From Oscillospiraceae bacterium (lineage in GTDB: Bacteria > Bacillota > Clostridia > Oscillospirales > Oscillospiraceae), in NCBI GenBank assembly GCA_009776905.1, contig WRMX01000056.1, positions 1 to 18,608 on the forward strand: a stretch of DNA of 18,608 nucleotides. The letters run 5' to 3'. The notes below the pieces were generated by a model that was not told the origin of the DNA, made no database searches, and saw only the letters and a program-made list of their open reading frames with translations. Shown one piece after another: positions 13,304 through 18,608 of this stretch; the stretch's first letter is position 1; each line of letters opens with the position of its first letter. Made by a program: the position numbers and the translations under genes.

Positions 13304-13970
13304 GCTGGAGCTCTGGGAAGTCCCATTGACGCAGGACTTCGAACACCGCGACTGCGACGGTGTTTGACAGGTTCAGGCTGCGCGCGCCAGGGCGCATCGG
13401 GAGCCGGACGCATTGGTCGGTATTGCGGCGAAGGAGGGTTTCGTCGAGGCCTTTTGGTTCACTGCCGAATATGATATATGAGTTGTTTTCATAGCGTGGT
13501 TTTGTGTATATGTGCCGCGCTTTTGTTGTGAAGTAATAGAATGGGAGGCCGGAGGTGTCGGGGTATTCCGCGGGGGCGGGAGGTCCTGCGGTGTCCGGGA
13601 ATGCCGTGGGGGCGGTTTGGCCTGGCGTGGTGGCCATGGCGGATGTTGCGTTTGCGGCGCCTGCTGATGAGGGGAGTGTGTCTGCGGCAGTGGCCGATGG
13701 GGTGTGATATGCTGCGGGGGCGGTTGCTGCGGTGGTGGTTGTTGCGGGGGCGGCGATTGTTTTTGCGAAGAAATCGGCGATGTTGTCGTAGTATGTTATA
13801 TCGAGCATGTGCCAGTAGTCGAGGCCTGCTCTTTTTAGTTTATTGTCGTCGATTTGGAAGCCCATCGGGCCGACAAGGTGGAGGCGGGCGTTTGTCGCTG
13901 CGCATGTTCTGGCGATGTTGCCTGTGTTTTGCGGGATTTGCGGTTCGACGAGCACGATGTTGAGAGTCAT
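13263..13970 (-). CDS. trmL: tRNA (cytidine(34)-2'-O)-methyltransferase with an Ala/Thr/Pro insertion
   Basis: ATG 13970 has AGAGG 8 bases upstream and gives 235 residues; family members have about 155-165. TrmL is a SPOUT-class enzyme that methylates the ribose of the wobble base in tRNA-Leu using SAM. Motifs: NIVLVEPQIPQNTGNIARTC, LHLVGPMGF, LKRAGLDYWHMLDITYYDN, FYYFTTKARHIYT, YIIFGSEPKGL and RSLNLSNTVAVAVFEVLRQ. Between DFFAKT and FYYFTTK, residues about 71-141 form an Ala/Thr/Pro-rich insert with a repeated PDT-(A/S)-G element. Normal members have only a few residues there. The catalytic knot is complete, so activity is likely kept, with the insert as a surface loop. Confidence 0.88.
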   Translation of the reverse strand: MTLNIVLVEPQIPQNTGNIARTCAATNARLHLVGPMGFQIDDNKLKRAGLDYWHMLDITYYDNIADFFAKTIAAPATTTTAATAPAAYHTPSATAADTLPSSAGAANATSAMATTPGQTAPTAFPDTAGPPAPAEYPDTSGLPFYYFTTKARHIYTKPRYENNSYIIFGSEPKGLDETLLRRNTDQCVRLPMRPGARSLNLSNTVAVAVFEVLRQWDFPELQLTSRDLATSPTPR

Positions 13971-14015
13971 GATTTTTGCCTCTTTTCCGATGTTGTGTTG
14001 TTGCATTTATGATGA

Positions 14016-14037
14016 TATAATTGCCGTTGTCGGCAAT
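14016..14037 (+). promoter_or_regulatory. TATAAT box with adjoining palindrome
   Basis: TATAAT at 14016-14021 leads into a perfect inverted repeat, ATTGCCG TTGT CGGCAAT (14020-14037). The best -35 (TTGTGT, 13993-13998, 17-base spacing) is weak. The site sits in the trmL/small-ORF divergent gap and could be an operator for the small-ORF/permease operon or a leader hairpin. Confidence 0.4.
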
Positions 14038-14059
14038 GCTTTTGGAAGGGGTGGCTGTT

Positions 14060-14164
14060 TTGATCAAAAAAGTTGTCAATAATGTTTTGGTCGTTCTTGG
14101 GCTTATTCTGTTGGGCATCATTATTGGTGTTGCGGCGTTGATAATTATTGGGTTGCCTGTGTGA
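14060..14164 (+). CDS. 34-residue single-TM membrane peptide
   Basis: TTG 14060 follows AAGGGG with 8-base spacing (GTG 14051 would add three residues). The peptide begins MIKKVVNNVLVVLGLILLGI and continues IIGVAALIIIGLPV, one hydrophobic helix after a positively charged N-terminus. It ends 20 bases before the zinc-ribbon permease gene, whose ribosome binding site follows at once, so the two should share a transcript. The family is unknown to me. Small peptides encoded beside transporters often bind and tune them; that role is a guess. Confidence 0.5.
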   Translation: MIKKVVNNVLVVLGLILLGIIIGVAALIIIGLPV

Positions 14165-14184
14165 TGTTTTGGAGGTGATTGGTT

Positions 14185-15609
14185 TTGTTTTGCTCTAAGT
14201 GTGGTAAGAAGGTGCCGGACGATGCGATGTTTTGCGGGTCTTGCGGTGCGGCTGTCGCTATGAATGCGGCGTCGGGGGCGCAGGGCGGCCAGTGGCAGGG
14301 CGCGGGGCAGGGCGGTGCGCCAGGCGGTGCGCCAGGCGGTGCGCCGAGTTGGGCGCAGAGTGATCTTACGCAGATGGGTCCTGATCCGAGGTGGGATTCT
14401 GAAAGTGCGCAGCAGGGCGGTACGCATGACGGCCAGTGGCAGGGCGCGGGGCCGGGCAACGCGCCAGGCGGTGCGCCGAGTTGGGCGCAGAGCGATCTTA
14501 CGCAGATGGGTCCTGATCCGAGGTGGGATTCCGAAAGTGCGCAGCAGGGCGGTACGCATGACGGCCAGTGGCAGGGCGCGGGACCGGGCGGTGCGCAGCA
14601 GTATTACGGACAGCAGGGTTACGGACAGAGCAACGCGCAGCAGGGTTACGGGCAGAATGCGCAACAGGGTTACGGAGCTGGCGCGGGACAGGGCGCGGGG
14701 CAAGGCGGTCCGCAACAGGGATACTGGCAGGGCGCGGGGCCGGGCAGTTCGCAGCAAGGTTACGGGCAGGGTTACGCGCAGCCTTGGCAACCGCCGAATG
14801 CTGCTCGTAAACAGTCTTCGAGCGCTATCGCGATTGGGCTTGTCGTCCCTGTTTGCTTGTCGTTATTATTCCTATTGATCGTTTATCTCTTGCTTGGTTC
14901 GCCGCGAATGGGCGCATCAATATTGACCGGGCAGCGCGTGGGCAATATGATATCCGACCGCATATCGACTACCCTTATATTAATGCTGGTAAGTCTCATT
15001 ATATCACTCGTCATTGCGATTCCAACGGGAATTTTATCGGCCGTGAAGCGCGGGTCCGTTATTGACATTATTTTCTCGGCAATATTCATCATTTGCAAAT
15101 GCATTCCGTTTGTCTATGTAGCTTTGGGATTGATCAATTCGCTTGCTGTAAACAAGGCGTTGCTTCCTGTTGCCGGGATTGGCTCTGCCCAACATTATAT
15201 CATGCCGGTCATCACTCTGGTGGTTTCGTTTTTCGGGTTTGCGGGGCAGGTCATTAGGGCGTCGGCAATCGATGTCGCCACAGGCGGTAGCGGTGATTTG
15301 CTTTTCCTCAAAGGCGGCGGAGGGGAGAAGTCGGAGCTTCGAAACGCCATATTGCCGACGATTGCTTCGACCGGCTTGCAGGTTGGTTGGCTGCTTCTTG
15401 CGGTTATCGTCGTCGAAACGATTTTTTCGATTCCGGGAGTCGGCATGCTGCTTTTGCAGTCCATGATGAACAGAGATGCTACAGTGGCTTTTGGCAGCAT
15501 AGTGGCGCTCGCGGCTTGTTTTTTGGTTTTCGCCGCAATCATGAGTTTGCTTTTATCGGTGATTATCAAGGCTTTAAGGTTGATGAAATATGAAAGGGGT
15601 GGCCATTGA
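14185..15609 (+). CDS. Zinc ribbon - repeat linker - DppB-like ABC permease fusion
   Basis: TTG 14185 lies 9 bases after GGAGG and gives MFCSKCGKKVPDDAMFCGSCG, a clean zinc ribbon (Cys3, Cys6, Cys17, Cys20); TTG 14179 is too close to GGAGG. Residues about 28-208 are a Gly/Gln/Ala linker with two long repeats. From about 214 there is a membrane segment (IAIGLVVPVCLSLLFLLIVY), then a permease core like DppB/OppB of peptide importers: TGQRVGNMISDRISTTLIL, LVIAIPTGILSAVKRGS, and VVETIFSIPGVGMLLLQSMM near the end. The EAA region (RASAIDVATGGSGDLLFLKG, RNAILPTI) is recognisable but divergent. The usual large external loop after TM1 is shortened. The ribbon and linker should be cytosolic. It is followed by the DppC-like gene. 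Confidence 0.82.
   Translation: MFCSKCGKKVPDDAMFCGSCGAAVAMNAASGAQGGQWQGAGQGGAPGGAPGGAPSWAQSDLTQMGPDPRWDSESAQQGGTHDGQWQGAGPGNAPGGAPSWAQSDLTQMGPDPRWDSESAQQGGTHDGQWQGAGPGGAQQYYGQQGYGQSNAQQGYGQNAQQGYGAGAGQGAGQGGPQQGYWQGAGPGSSQQGYGQGYAQPWQPPNAARKQSSSAIAIGLVVPVCLSLLFLLIVYLLLGSPRMGASILTGQRVGNMISDRISTTLILMLVSLIISLVIAIPTGILSAVKRGSVIDIIFSAIFIICKCIPFVYVALGLINSLAVNKALLPVAGIGSAQHYIMPVITLVVSFFGFAGQVIRASAIDVATGGSGDLLFLKGGGGEKSELRNAILPTIASTGLQVGWLLLAVIVVETIFSIPGVGMLLLQSMMNRDATVAFGSIVALAACFLVFAAIMSLLLSVIIKALRLMKYERGGH
14287..14598 (+). repeat. Long in-frame tandem repeat in the permease linker
   Basis: Unit 1 (14287-14430, 144 bases) and unit 2 (14431-14562, 132 bases) both run from GGCCAGTGGCAGGGCGCGGG to GGTACGCATGAC; a partial third begins at 14563. 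Unit 1 has three GGAP-type blocks where unit 2 has two, which accounts for the 12-base difference. Apart from that and a few substitutions the units agree, so the duplication is recent. Encoded core: APSWAQSDLTQMGPDPRW. Confidence 0.92.
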
Positions 15610-15610
15610 T

Positions 15611-16372
15611 ATGAGTAAAACGCCTTCAATAATTGGTATGGCAATCGGCGCGGTTATGGTCGTATTGGTCATTTTCGTCGCGCTTGCAGCGGATATTTTC
15701 ACGCCTTATGATCCTATTGCTATGAGCATTGAAGATGCGCTCGCCGTACCTTCGATTGAGCATCCTTACGGAACCGACAGGATGGGCCGCGATGTCCATT
15801 CCAGGGTTCTGCACGGAATCGGAGCCACCCTTGGCGTGAGCGCGCTTGCGGTGCTTTTTGCGTTGGTTATCGGATCGTTGCTTGGGGCTATAGGATTGCT
15901 TGGGGAATCTGCAGACCGCATCATCGCGGGGGTATCGCGCTTTTTGGGCGCGGGGCCTGGGGTTCTTTTGGCTTTTGCGATTGTTTATTCTGCGGGCGCT
16001 TCCGGCTATAGTTCTGTGGGAGGCATCGCGGTTGTTTTGCTGCCCGGGTTCATGCGCGCGTTTAGGGGCGCGATGGTTTATTTCAGGAGGAATAATCCGT
16101 TGAAGGCTCTGATGGTTTTTGTCGCCAGGTGCGCTTTGGCCATGGCTTTAGCTGCGTTTTTATATGCCGTGATGGGGTTCATCGGGTTTGGCGCCCAGCC
16201 GCCTATTTCGGAGTTGGGCGCGATGATCGGAGATGGCCGGATGTTTTTGCGAAATGCGTACTATTTGGTTTCGGTGCCTGCGTTTGCTTTGGCTGTGGTT
16301 GTTCTGTCGTTCTGTGTTTTGGGCGAGAGCATGAACGCGGCTTTGCTGGCGGGAGAGGCGCGGGGCGCGTAG
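15611..16372 (+). CDS. DppC-like ABC permease with a reduced EAA loop
   Basis: ATG 15611 starts one base after the upstream stop; AAGGGG lies 10 bases before it. The 253-residue protein has DppC/OppC landmarks: a first TM, FTPYDPIAMS, HPYGTDRMGRDVHSRVLHG (the family's 'GTD..GRDV.SR' motif), and FIGFGAQPPISELGAMIGDG near the end. About six TM segments are visible. In normal DppC the cytosolic EAA loop ('..EYV.AA...G.....I...HILPN') docks the ATPase. Here the chain goes from RAFRGAMVYFRRNNPLKALM straight into the next TM with no such motif. Coupling to a standard ATPase is therefore doubtful. No ATPase or solute-binding gene is in the window. Confidence 0.8.
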   Translation: MSKTPSIIGMAIGAVMVVLVIFVALAADIFTPYDPIAMSIEDALAVPSIEHPYGTDRMGRDVHSRVLHGIGATLGVSALAVLFALVIGSLLGAIGLLGESADRIIAGVSRFLGAGPGVLLAFAIVYSAGASGYSSVGGIAVVLLPGFMRAFRGAMVYFRRNNPLKALMVFVARCALAMALAAFLYAVMGFIGFGAQPPISELGAMIGDGRMFLRNAYYLVSVPAFALAVVVLSFCVLGESMNAALLAGEARGA

Positions 16373-16648
16373 GTGGAGCGCGGGGCGCGGGGCGCGGGGT
16401 ACGGGGCGCGGAGGTAATACGTGGGCGCGGGGCGTGGCGTGAATTGGTGAAGTGTACAGCGCGTGGCGCATAGGTTGAGCGCGGTGATGCGCGCGCGGGG
16501 CGAATTGGTGAAGTGTAAGTCGCGGCATGCAACGTGTGGCGTGCATAGGTGAAGTGTACAGCGCGGGGCGTGGCGTGAATTGGTGAAGTGTAAGTGGCGG
16601 CGTCCAACGTGCGGCGTGTATAGGTGAGATTTTGTAGGGTTTGCTGGC
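16373..16648 (+). repeat. GC-rich tandem repeat region between permease and zinc-ribbon genes
   Basis: No gene is seen. The first part is a run of GGGGCGCG-like words. GAATTGGTGAAGTGTA occurs three times (16441-16456, 16502-16517, 16577-16592), with spacings of 61 and 75 bases, and a related ATAGGTGAAGTGTACA ends at 16560. Copies are linked by GCGGGGCGTGGCGT and CAACGTG(T/C)GGCGTG(C/T)ATAG blocks. It resembles a decaying minisatellite. Confidence 0.82.
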
Positions 16649-18004
16649 ATGGCGATTATTAAATGTAGTAATTGTGGCAGGGATGCCTCTGATCGGGCGA
16701 AAAAATGCTTGTATTGCAAGGCACCGATTAGCTCGGGCACTGCGAGTTCGGGCGCCGGTACTGGAACGGGCGTCGCTTCAAGCGCGGGCGCAGGAGCAGG
16801 AGCAGGAGCAGGAGCTGGTGCTAATGTTAGTGCTGGCGATAGTGGCGCTGGCGGCGCTGGTGCTGGCAGCGGTTCCGCTTCGGCCGCAGGCACGAATTCA
16901 GGCATCGGTTCGAGCGCGGGCGTTGGTGCCGGCTCGGGTTCGGGCGCGAGTTCCGGTTGGGGTTCAGGTTCGGGCGCGAGTTCCGGTGGCGGTTATAATA
17001 CCGGTGCGGGCCCGGGTTCAGGAGTGGGTGTTGGCTCGAGCATTGGCGATGCGCGGCAGCGGCATTCGTCAAATACGCTGTATCCCCCGGATGCATCGCG
17101 TGGCAACCTTTATTCGAGCGCTCGGCCTGTTGGTGGCGGAAGCAATAATGGCAGAAGCTATGGTGGTAAGAACGATGGCTTAAGATACGATATCATCGAA
17201 AGCGATGACAGCGGGAATAATTTCAGCGGGTTGTCGGGCGATGAATATGTCGATAAAAGAATATTATACAGCCAGAGCTTCAACAGCAAATATAAAAACA
17301 AAAGATTCATCGACAGTAAGTATATAGACGATTGGCAACTATATAACCAATATACTGATAATGGTTTGGCGGATGTGCGGTTGCATGATGCGCAGAGCGG
17401 AAATGGCATTTATGCGGACGGGTTGTATCCGGGCTATTATGGCGGCGCTTATAAAAAAGCAGGCGGGTTGAAGCGAAACCTTTGGATTATTATTCTTGCG
17501 GTCGTCGTTTGCACCGCGATGGCCCTCGTTTTGGTTCGTATTTTACGCGAAACCAGCGAGGAAGAGGTTGTTAGCGTTTTTGAGGTCGGGCAGGTTCTCG
17601 GAGATTCGCCGGCGGAGCTGCTGCGCATTGCGGGACAGCCTGTTTTGCGTGAGTCGGAAGAGGTTGATGATGGCGATGAGGCCGGCGACATGTTTTGGAG
17701 GTATGACAGGCTCGGCGCTGATGATTTTGCTACGTGTTTTGTTGTCCGTGACAACAGGATTTGCGCCATTGATATTATGCCCGGCAGCAGCTATACGCTT
17801 TTTGGCGTGGCGGCGGGGGGCGGCGCGGATGCTGCGGCGGCGGTTTTGTCCGGGTGCGGGTTTTCGTGCGCCGAGGACGATGCGGGCATGGTAAGCGATG
17901 GCGTTATTGAGTTTTATTTGCCGATTGAGGATGGCGAGGCTTTGTCGTTGAGCGTTTTTGTCGCCGATGGGGAGGTTATTTGCGTTTCGGCCGTGTCGCG
18001 CTAG
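16649..18004 (+). CDS. Zinc ribbon - Gly/Ala/Ser linker - single-TM protein
   Basis: The 451-residue protein starts MAIIKCSNCGRDASDRAKKC, a zinc ribbon with Cys6, Cys9, Cys20 and Cys23. Residues about 29-134 are a Gly/Ala/Ser run with GAGAGAGA and SGSGASSG repeats. A Tyr/Asp/Asn-rich stretch follows (LYNQYTDNGLADVRLHDAQS). One TM segment (NLWIIILAVVVCTAMALVLV) begins near residue 277. The C-terminal 150 residues, probably outside the cell, start with EVGQVLGDSPAELLRIAGQP, reminiscent of the BamE/SmpA-like 'G.....EV...LG.P' start, and contain four Cys (ATCFVV, SGCGFSC, VICVS). The ribosome binding site (TAGGGT) is weak. The same ribbon-linker-membrane design as the permease fusion suggests a common pathway; the function is unknown. 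Confidence 0.75.
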   Translation: MAIIKCSNCGRDASDRAKKCLYCKAPISSGTASSGAGTGTGVASSAGAGAGAGAGAGANVSAGDSGAGGAGAGSGSASAAGTNSGIGSSAGVGAGSGSGASSGWGSGSGASSGGGYNTGAGPGSGVGVGSSIGDARQRHSSNTLYPPDASRGNLYSSARPVGGGSNNGRSYGGKNDGLRYDIIESDDSGNNFSGLSGDEYVDKRILYSQSFNSKYKNKRFIDSKYIDDWQLYNQYTDNGLADVRLHDAQSGNGIYADGLYPGYYGGAYKKAGGLKRNLWIIILAVVVCTAMALVLVRILRETSEEEVVSVFEVGQVLGDSPAELLRIAGQPVLRESEEVDDGDEAGDMFWRYDRLGADDFATCFVVRDNRICAIDIMPGSSYTLFGVAAGGGADAAAAVLSGCGFSCAEDDAGMVSDGVIEFYLPIEDGEALSLSVFVADGEVICVSAVSR

Positions 18005-18036
18005 CGGTGCGTGGCGTTTGCTGCATTCGGCGTTAT

Positions 18037-18069
18037 GATTCTTCGGTCGCAGGCTCCCTCAGAATGACA
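18037..18069. repeat. Dispersed clostridial-type repeat fragment, copy 1
   Basis: The stretch begins GATTCTTCGGTCGC and ends CCCTCAGAATGACA, with imperfect inverted ends (ATTCT at 18038-18042, AGAAT at 18061-18065). I recognise this consensus from many clostridial genomes, where it behaves like a small non-coding mobile repeat. A shorter second copy, GATTCTTCGCTGGCGCTCAGA, lies at 18189-18209. Confidence 0.6.
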
Positions 18070-18081
18070 GGGACGGAGCAT

Positions 18082-18098
18082 GGCGGCAGAATGCCGCC
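18082..18098. repeat. Perfect 7-bp GC hairpin
   Basis: GGCGGCA, loop GAA, TGCCGCC. No T tract follows, so it is not a classic terminator. It may stabilise the 3' end of the zinc-ribbon mRNA or belong to the neighbouring dispersed repeat. Confidence 0.6.
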
Positions 18099-18214
18099 GC
18101 TACGAGGGGTGTCAAATCACCCGCCTACACCCATGGTGTTCGGGCTATTGCTTTTTTTGCGATTGGCATATATAATGCTGTGAGTAAAGATTCTTCGCTG
18201 GCGCTCAGATTGGC

Positions 18215-18309
18215 GGGGGCGAATGCATCCGGAACAGTGGGGGCGAATGCACCCGGAACGGTGGGGCGAATGCATCCGGAACGGCGGGGGCGAATGCGCC
18301 CGGACCATT
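18215..18309 (+). repeat. Four tandem 24-base units
   Basis: The consensus is GGGGGCGAATGCATCCGGAA followed by CGGT. Units are 18215-18238, 18239-18262, 18263-18285 (one G short) and 18286-18309. The one-base loss breaks any frame, so this is not coding. Confidence 0.88.
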
Positions 18310-18372
18310 GTGCCATATTGGGCGCATCATAATGGGAAAAATACAATATATAATATATAGGAGGGCGCGGTT

Positions 18373-18608
18373 GTGCTGACAAAAAGACAGAATATGCTCG
18401 AGACAATCAGAGGGGGGAATCCCGATCGGTTCGTGAACCAGTTCGAGGCAATCGATTTTATTTGGGCGACTCCATATAATAAGCATTCACGCGGGATGGT
18501 CAGGCCGGGAGGCGAGGCCGTCAATGCTTGGGGCGTCACGATTCGTTTTCAGGAAGGCACGCCCGGGCCGTTCCCGGTGCATGACGACGAGCATATTGTT
18601 TTGAAGGA
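18373..18608 (+). CDS. Uroporphyrinogen decarboxylase-family protein, N-terminal part (cut by window end)
   Basis: GTG 18373 follows GGAGG (18360-18364) by 8 bases and opens 78 residues that run off the end. The start (LTKRQNMLETIRGGNPDRFV) is the usual 'R.N....I.G..PDR.P' opening of URO-D-fold proteins. VRPGGEAVNAWGVTIRF and EGTPGPFPVHDDEHIV follow, which fits the MtaA/CmuA-type branch (corrinoid or methyltransferase-associated) better than heme-pathway HemE, which has a conserved N-terminal Arg motif and a different spacing. Substrate and pathway cannot be told from this fragment. Confidence 0.75.
   Translation, partial: MLTKRQNMLETIRGGNPDRFVNQFEAIDFIWATPYNKHSRGMVRPGGEAVNAWGVTIRFQEGTPGPFPVHDDEHIVLK

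Larger units (their letters stand above)
18005..18372. other. Gene-free region of 368 bases with several repeats
   Basis: No convincing gene is seen. In order it holds a dispersed-repeat fragment, a perfect GC hairpin, a T-rich stretch (seven T near 18151-18157), a second repeat fragment, four 24-base tandem units, and an AT tract with TATAAT (18349-18354) that has no clear -35, just before the next gene's ribosome binding site (GGAGG, 18360-18364). Confidence 0.6.

Noticed and set aside
13541..13963. Plus-strand Arg/Gly-rich frame inside trmL
   Set aside because: Shadow of trmL; trmL has all its motifs on the minus strand.
13840..14790. Long minus-strand frame of 316 residues
   Set aside because: It is rich in Arg/Leu/Thr/Pro, mirrors the repeats of the permease linker on the plus strand, has no ribosome binding site and crosses the trmL start.
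16441..16592. CRISPR array
   Set aside because: Repeats are short, spacings are unequal (61 and 75 bases), the intervening sequence is itself repetitive, and no cas gene is present.
16160..16905. Minus-strand frames of 128-214 residues rich in Ala/Pro/His/Thr
   Set aside because: They are antisense to the minisatellite and Gly/Ala linker; their repeats reflect DNA repeats only.
18215..18309. CRISPR or coding repeat
   Set aside because: Units are directly adjacent with no spacers, and one is a base short, which breaks the frame.

Overview
The window looks like chromosomal DNA of a Firmicute, most likely an uncultured, host-associated member of the Clostridia. The reasons are strong GGAGG-type ribosome binding sites, frequent GTG and TTG starts, the CDP-ribitol (TarI/TarJ) and DltA/DltC-like families, DUF3791/DUF3990 and Rpn-type genes, and a dispersed 'GATTCTTCGG...AGAATGACA' repeat of a kind I associate with clostridial genomes. 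This is inferred from gene content; no rRNA or other phylogenetic marker is present.

Left part (1-8.7 kb), a cell-surface polysaccharide region worn by mobile DNA. It opens with the end of an IS1634-type transposase, then a frameshifted and truncated UDP-galactopyranose mutase (glf) fossil, an orphan HicB-like antitoxin, an IspD-like cytidylyltransferase and a pair of overlapping unknown genes. A tight run follows: HAD phosphatase, TarI and TarJ (TarI and TarJ overlap by 4 bases), which should make CDP-ribitol. Across a short convergent gap lies an SGNH-fold protein on the minus strand. It is divergent from a DltA-like adenylating enzyme and its acyl carrier protein. This trio looks like a Dlt-related acyl-activation system, but the Asp that normally grips the alpha-amino group is Thr, no DltB is present, and the SGNH protein has no membrane anchor. 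A non-amino-acid acyl group is possible.

Middle part (8.7-12.1 kb), a small defence-like or selfish island. It holds a free-standing Rpn C-terminal domain with its own good promoter, a large AAA-like ATPase with a C-terminal PD-(D/E)XK nuclease, a second decayed copy of the Rpn segment on the other side of the ATPase, and a three-gene DUF3791 - DUF3990 (ADP-ribosyltransferase-like) - companion cassette.

Right part (12.1-18.6 kb), richer in G+C and full of repeats. A PHP-domain phosphoesterase and, on the opposite strand, a TrmL tRNA methyltransferase each carry a long low-complexity insertion inside an otherwise conserved fold. Next come a 34-residue membrane peptide, a DppB-like ABC permease with an N-terminal zinc ribbon and a repeated Gly/Gln/Ala linker, a DppC-like permease that seems to have lost its EAA loop, and a zinc-ribbon/Gly-Ala-Ser linker/single-TM protein. 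No ABC ATPase or binding protein accompanies the permeases. Intergenic spaces here hold GC-rich tandem repeats of about 57, 60-75 and 24 bases. The window ends inside a uroporphyrinogen-decarboxylase-family gene.

The most novel points are the zinc-ribbon permease cluster with low-complexity expansions in four neighbouring genes, the altered adenylation pocket next to a CDP-ribitol module, and the Rpn-flanked ATPase/nuclease island.
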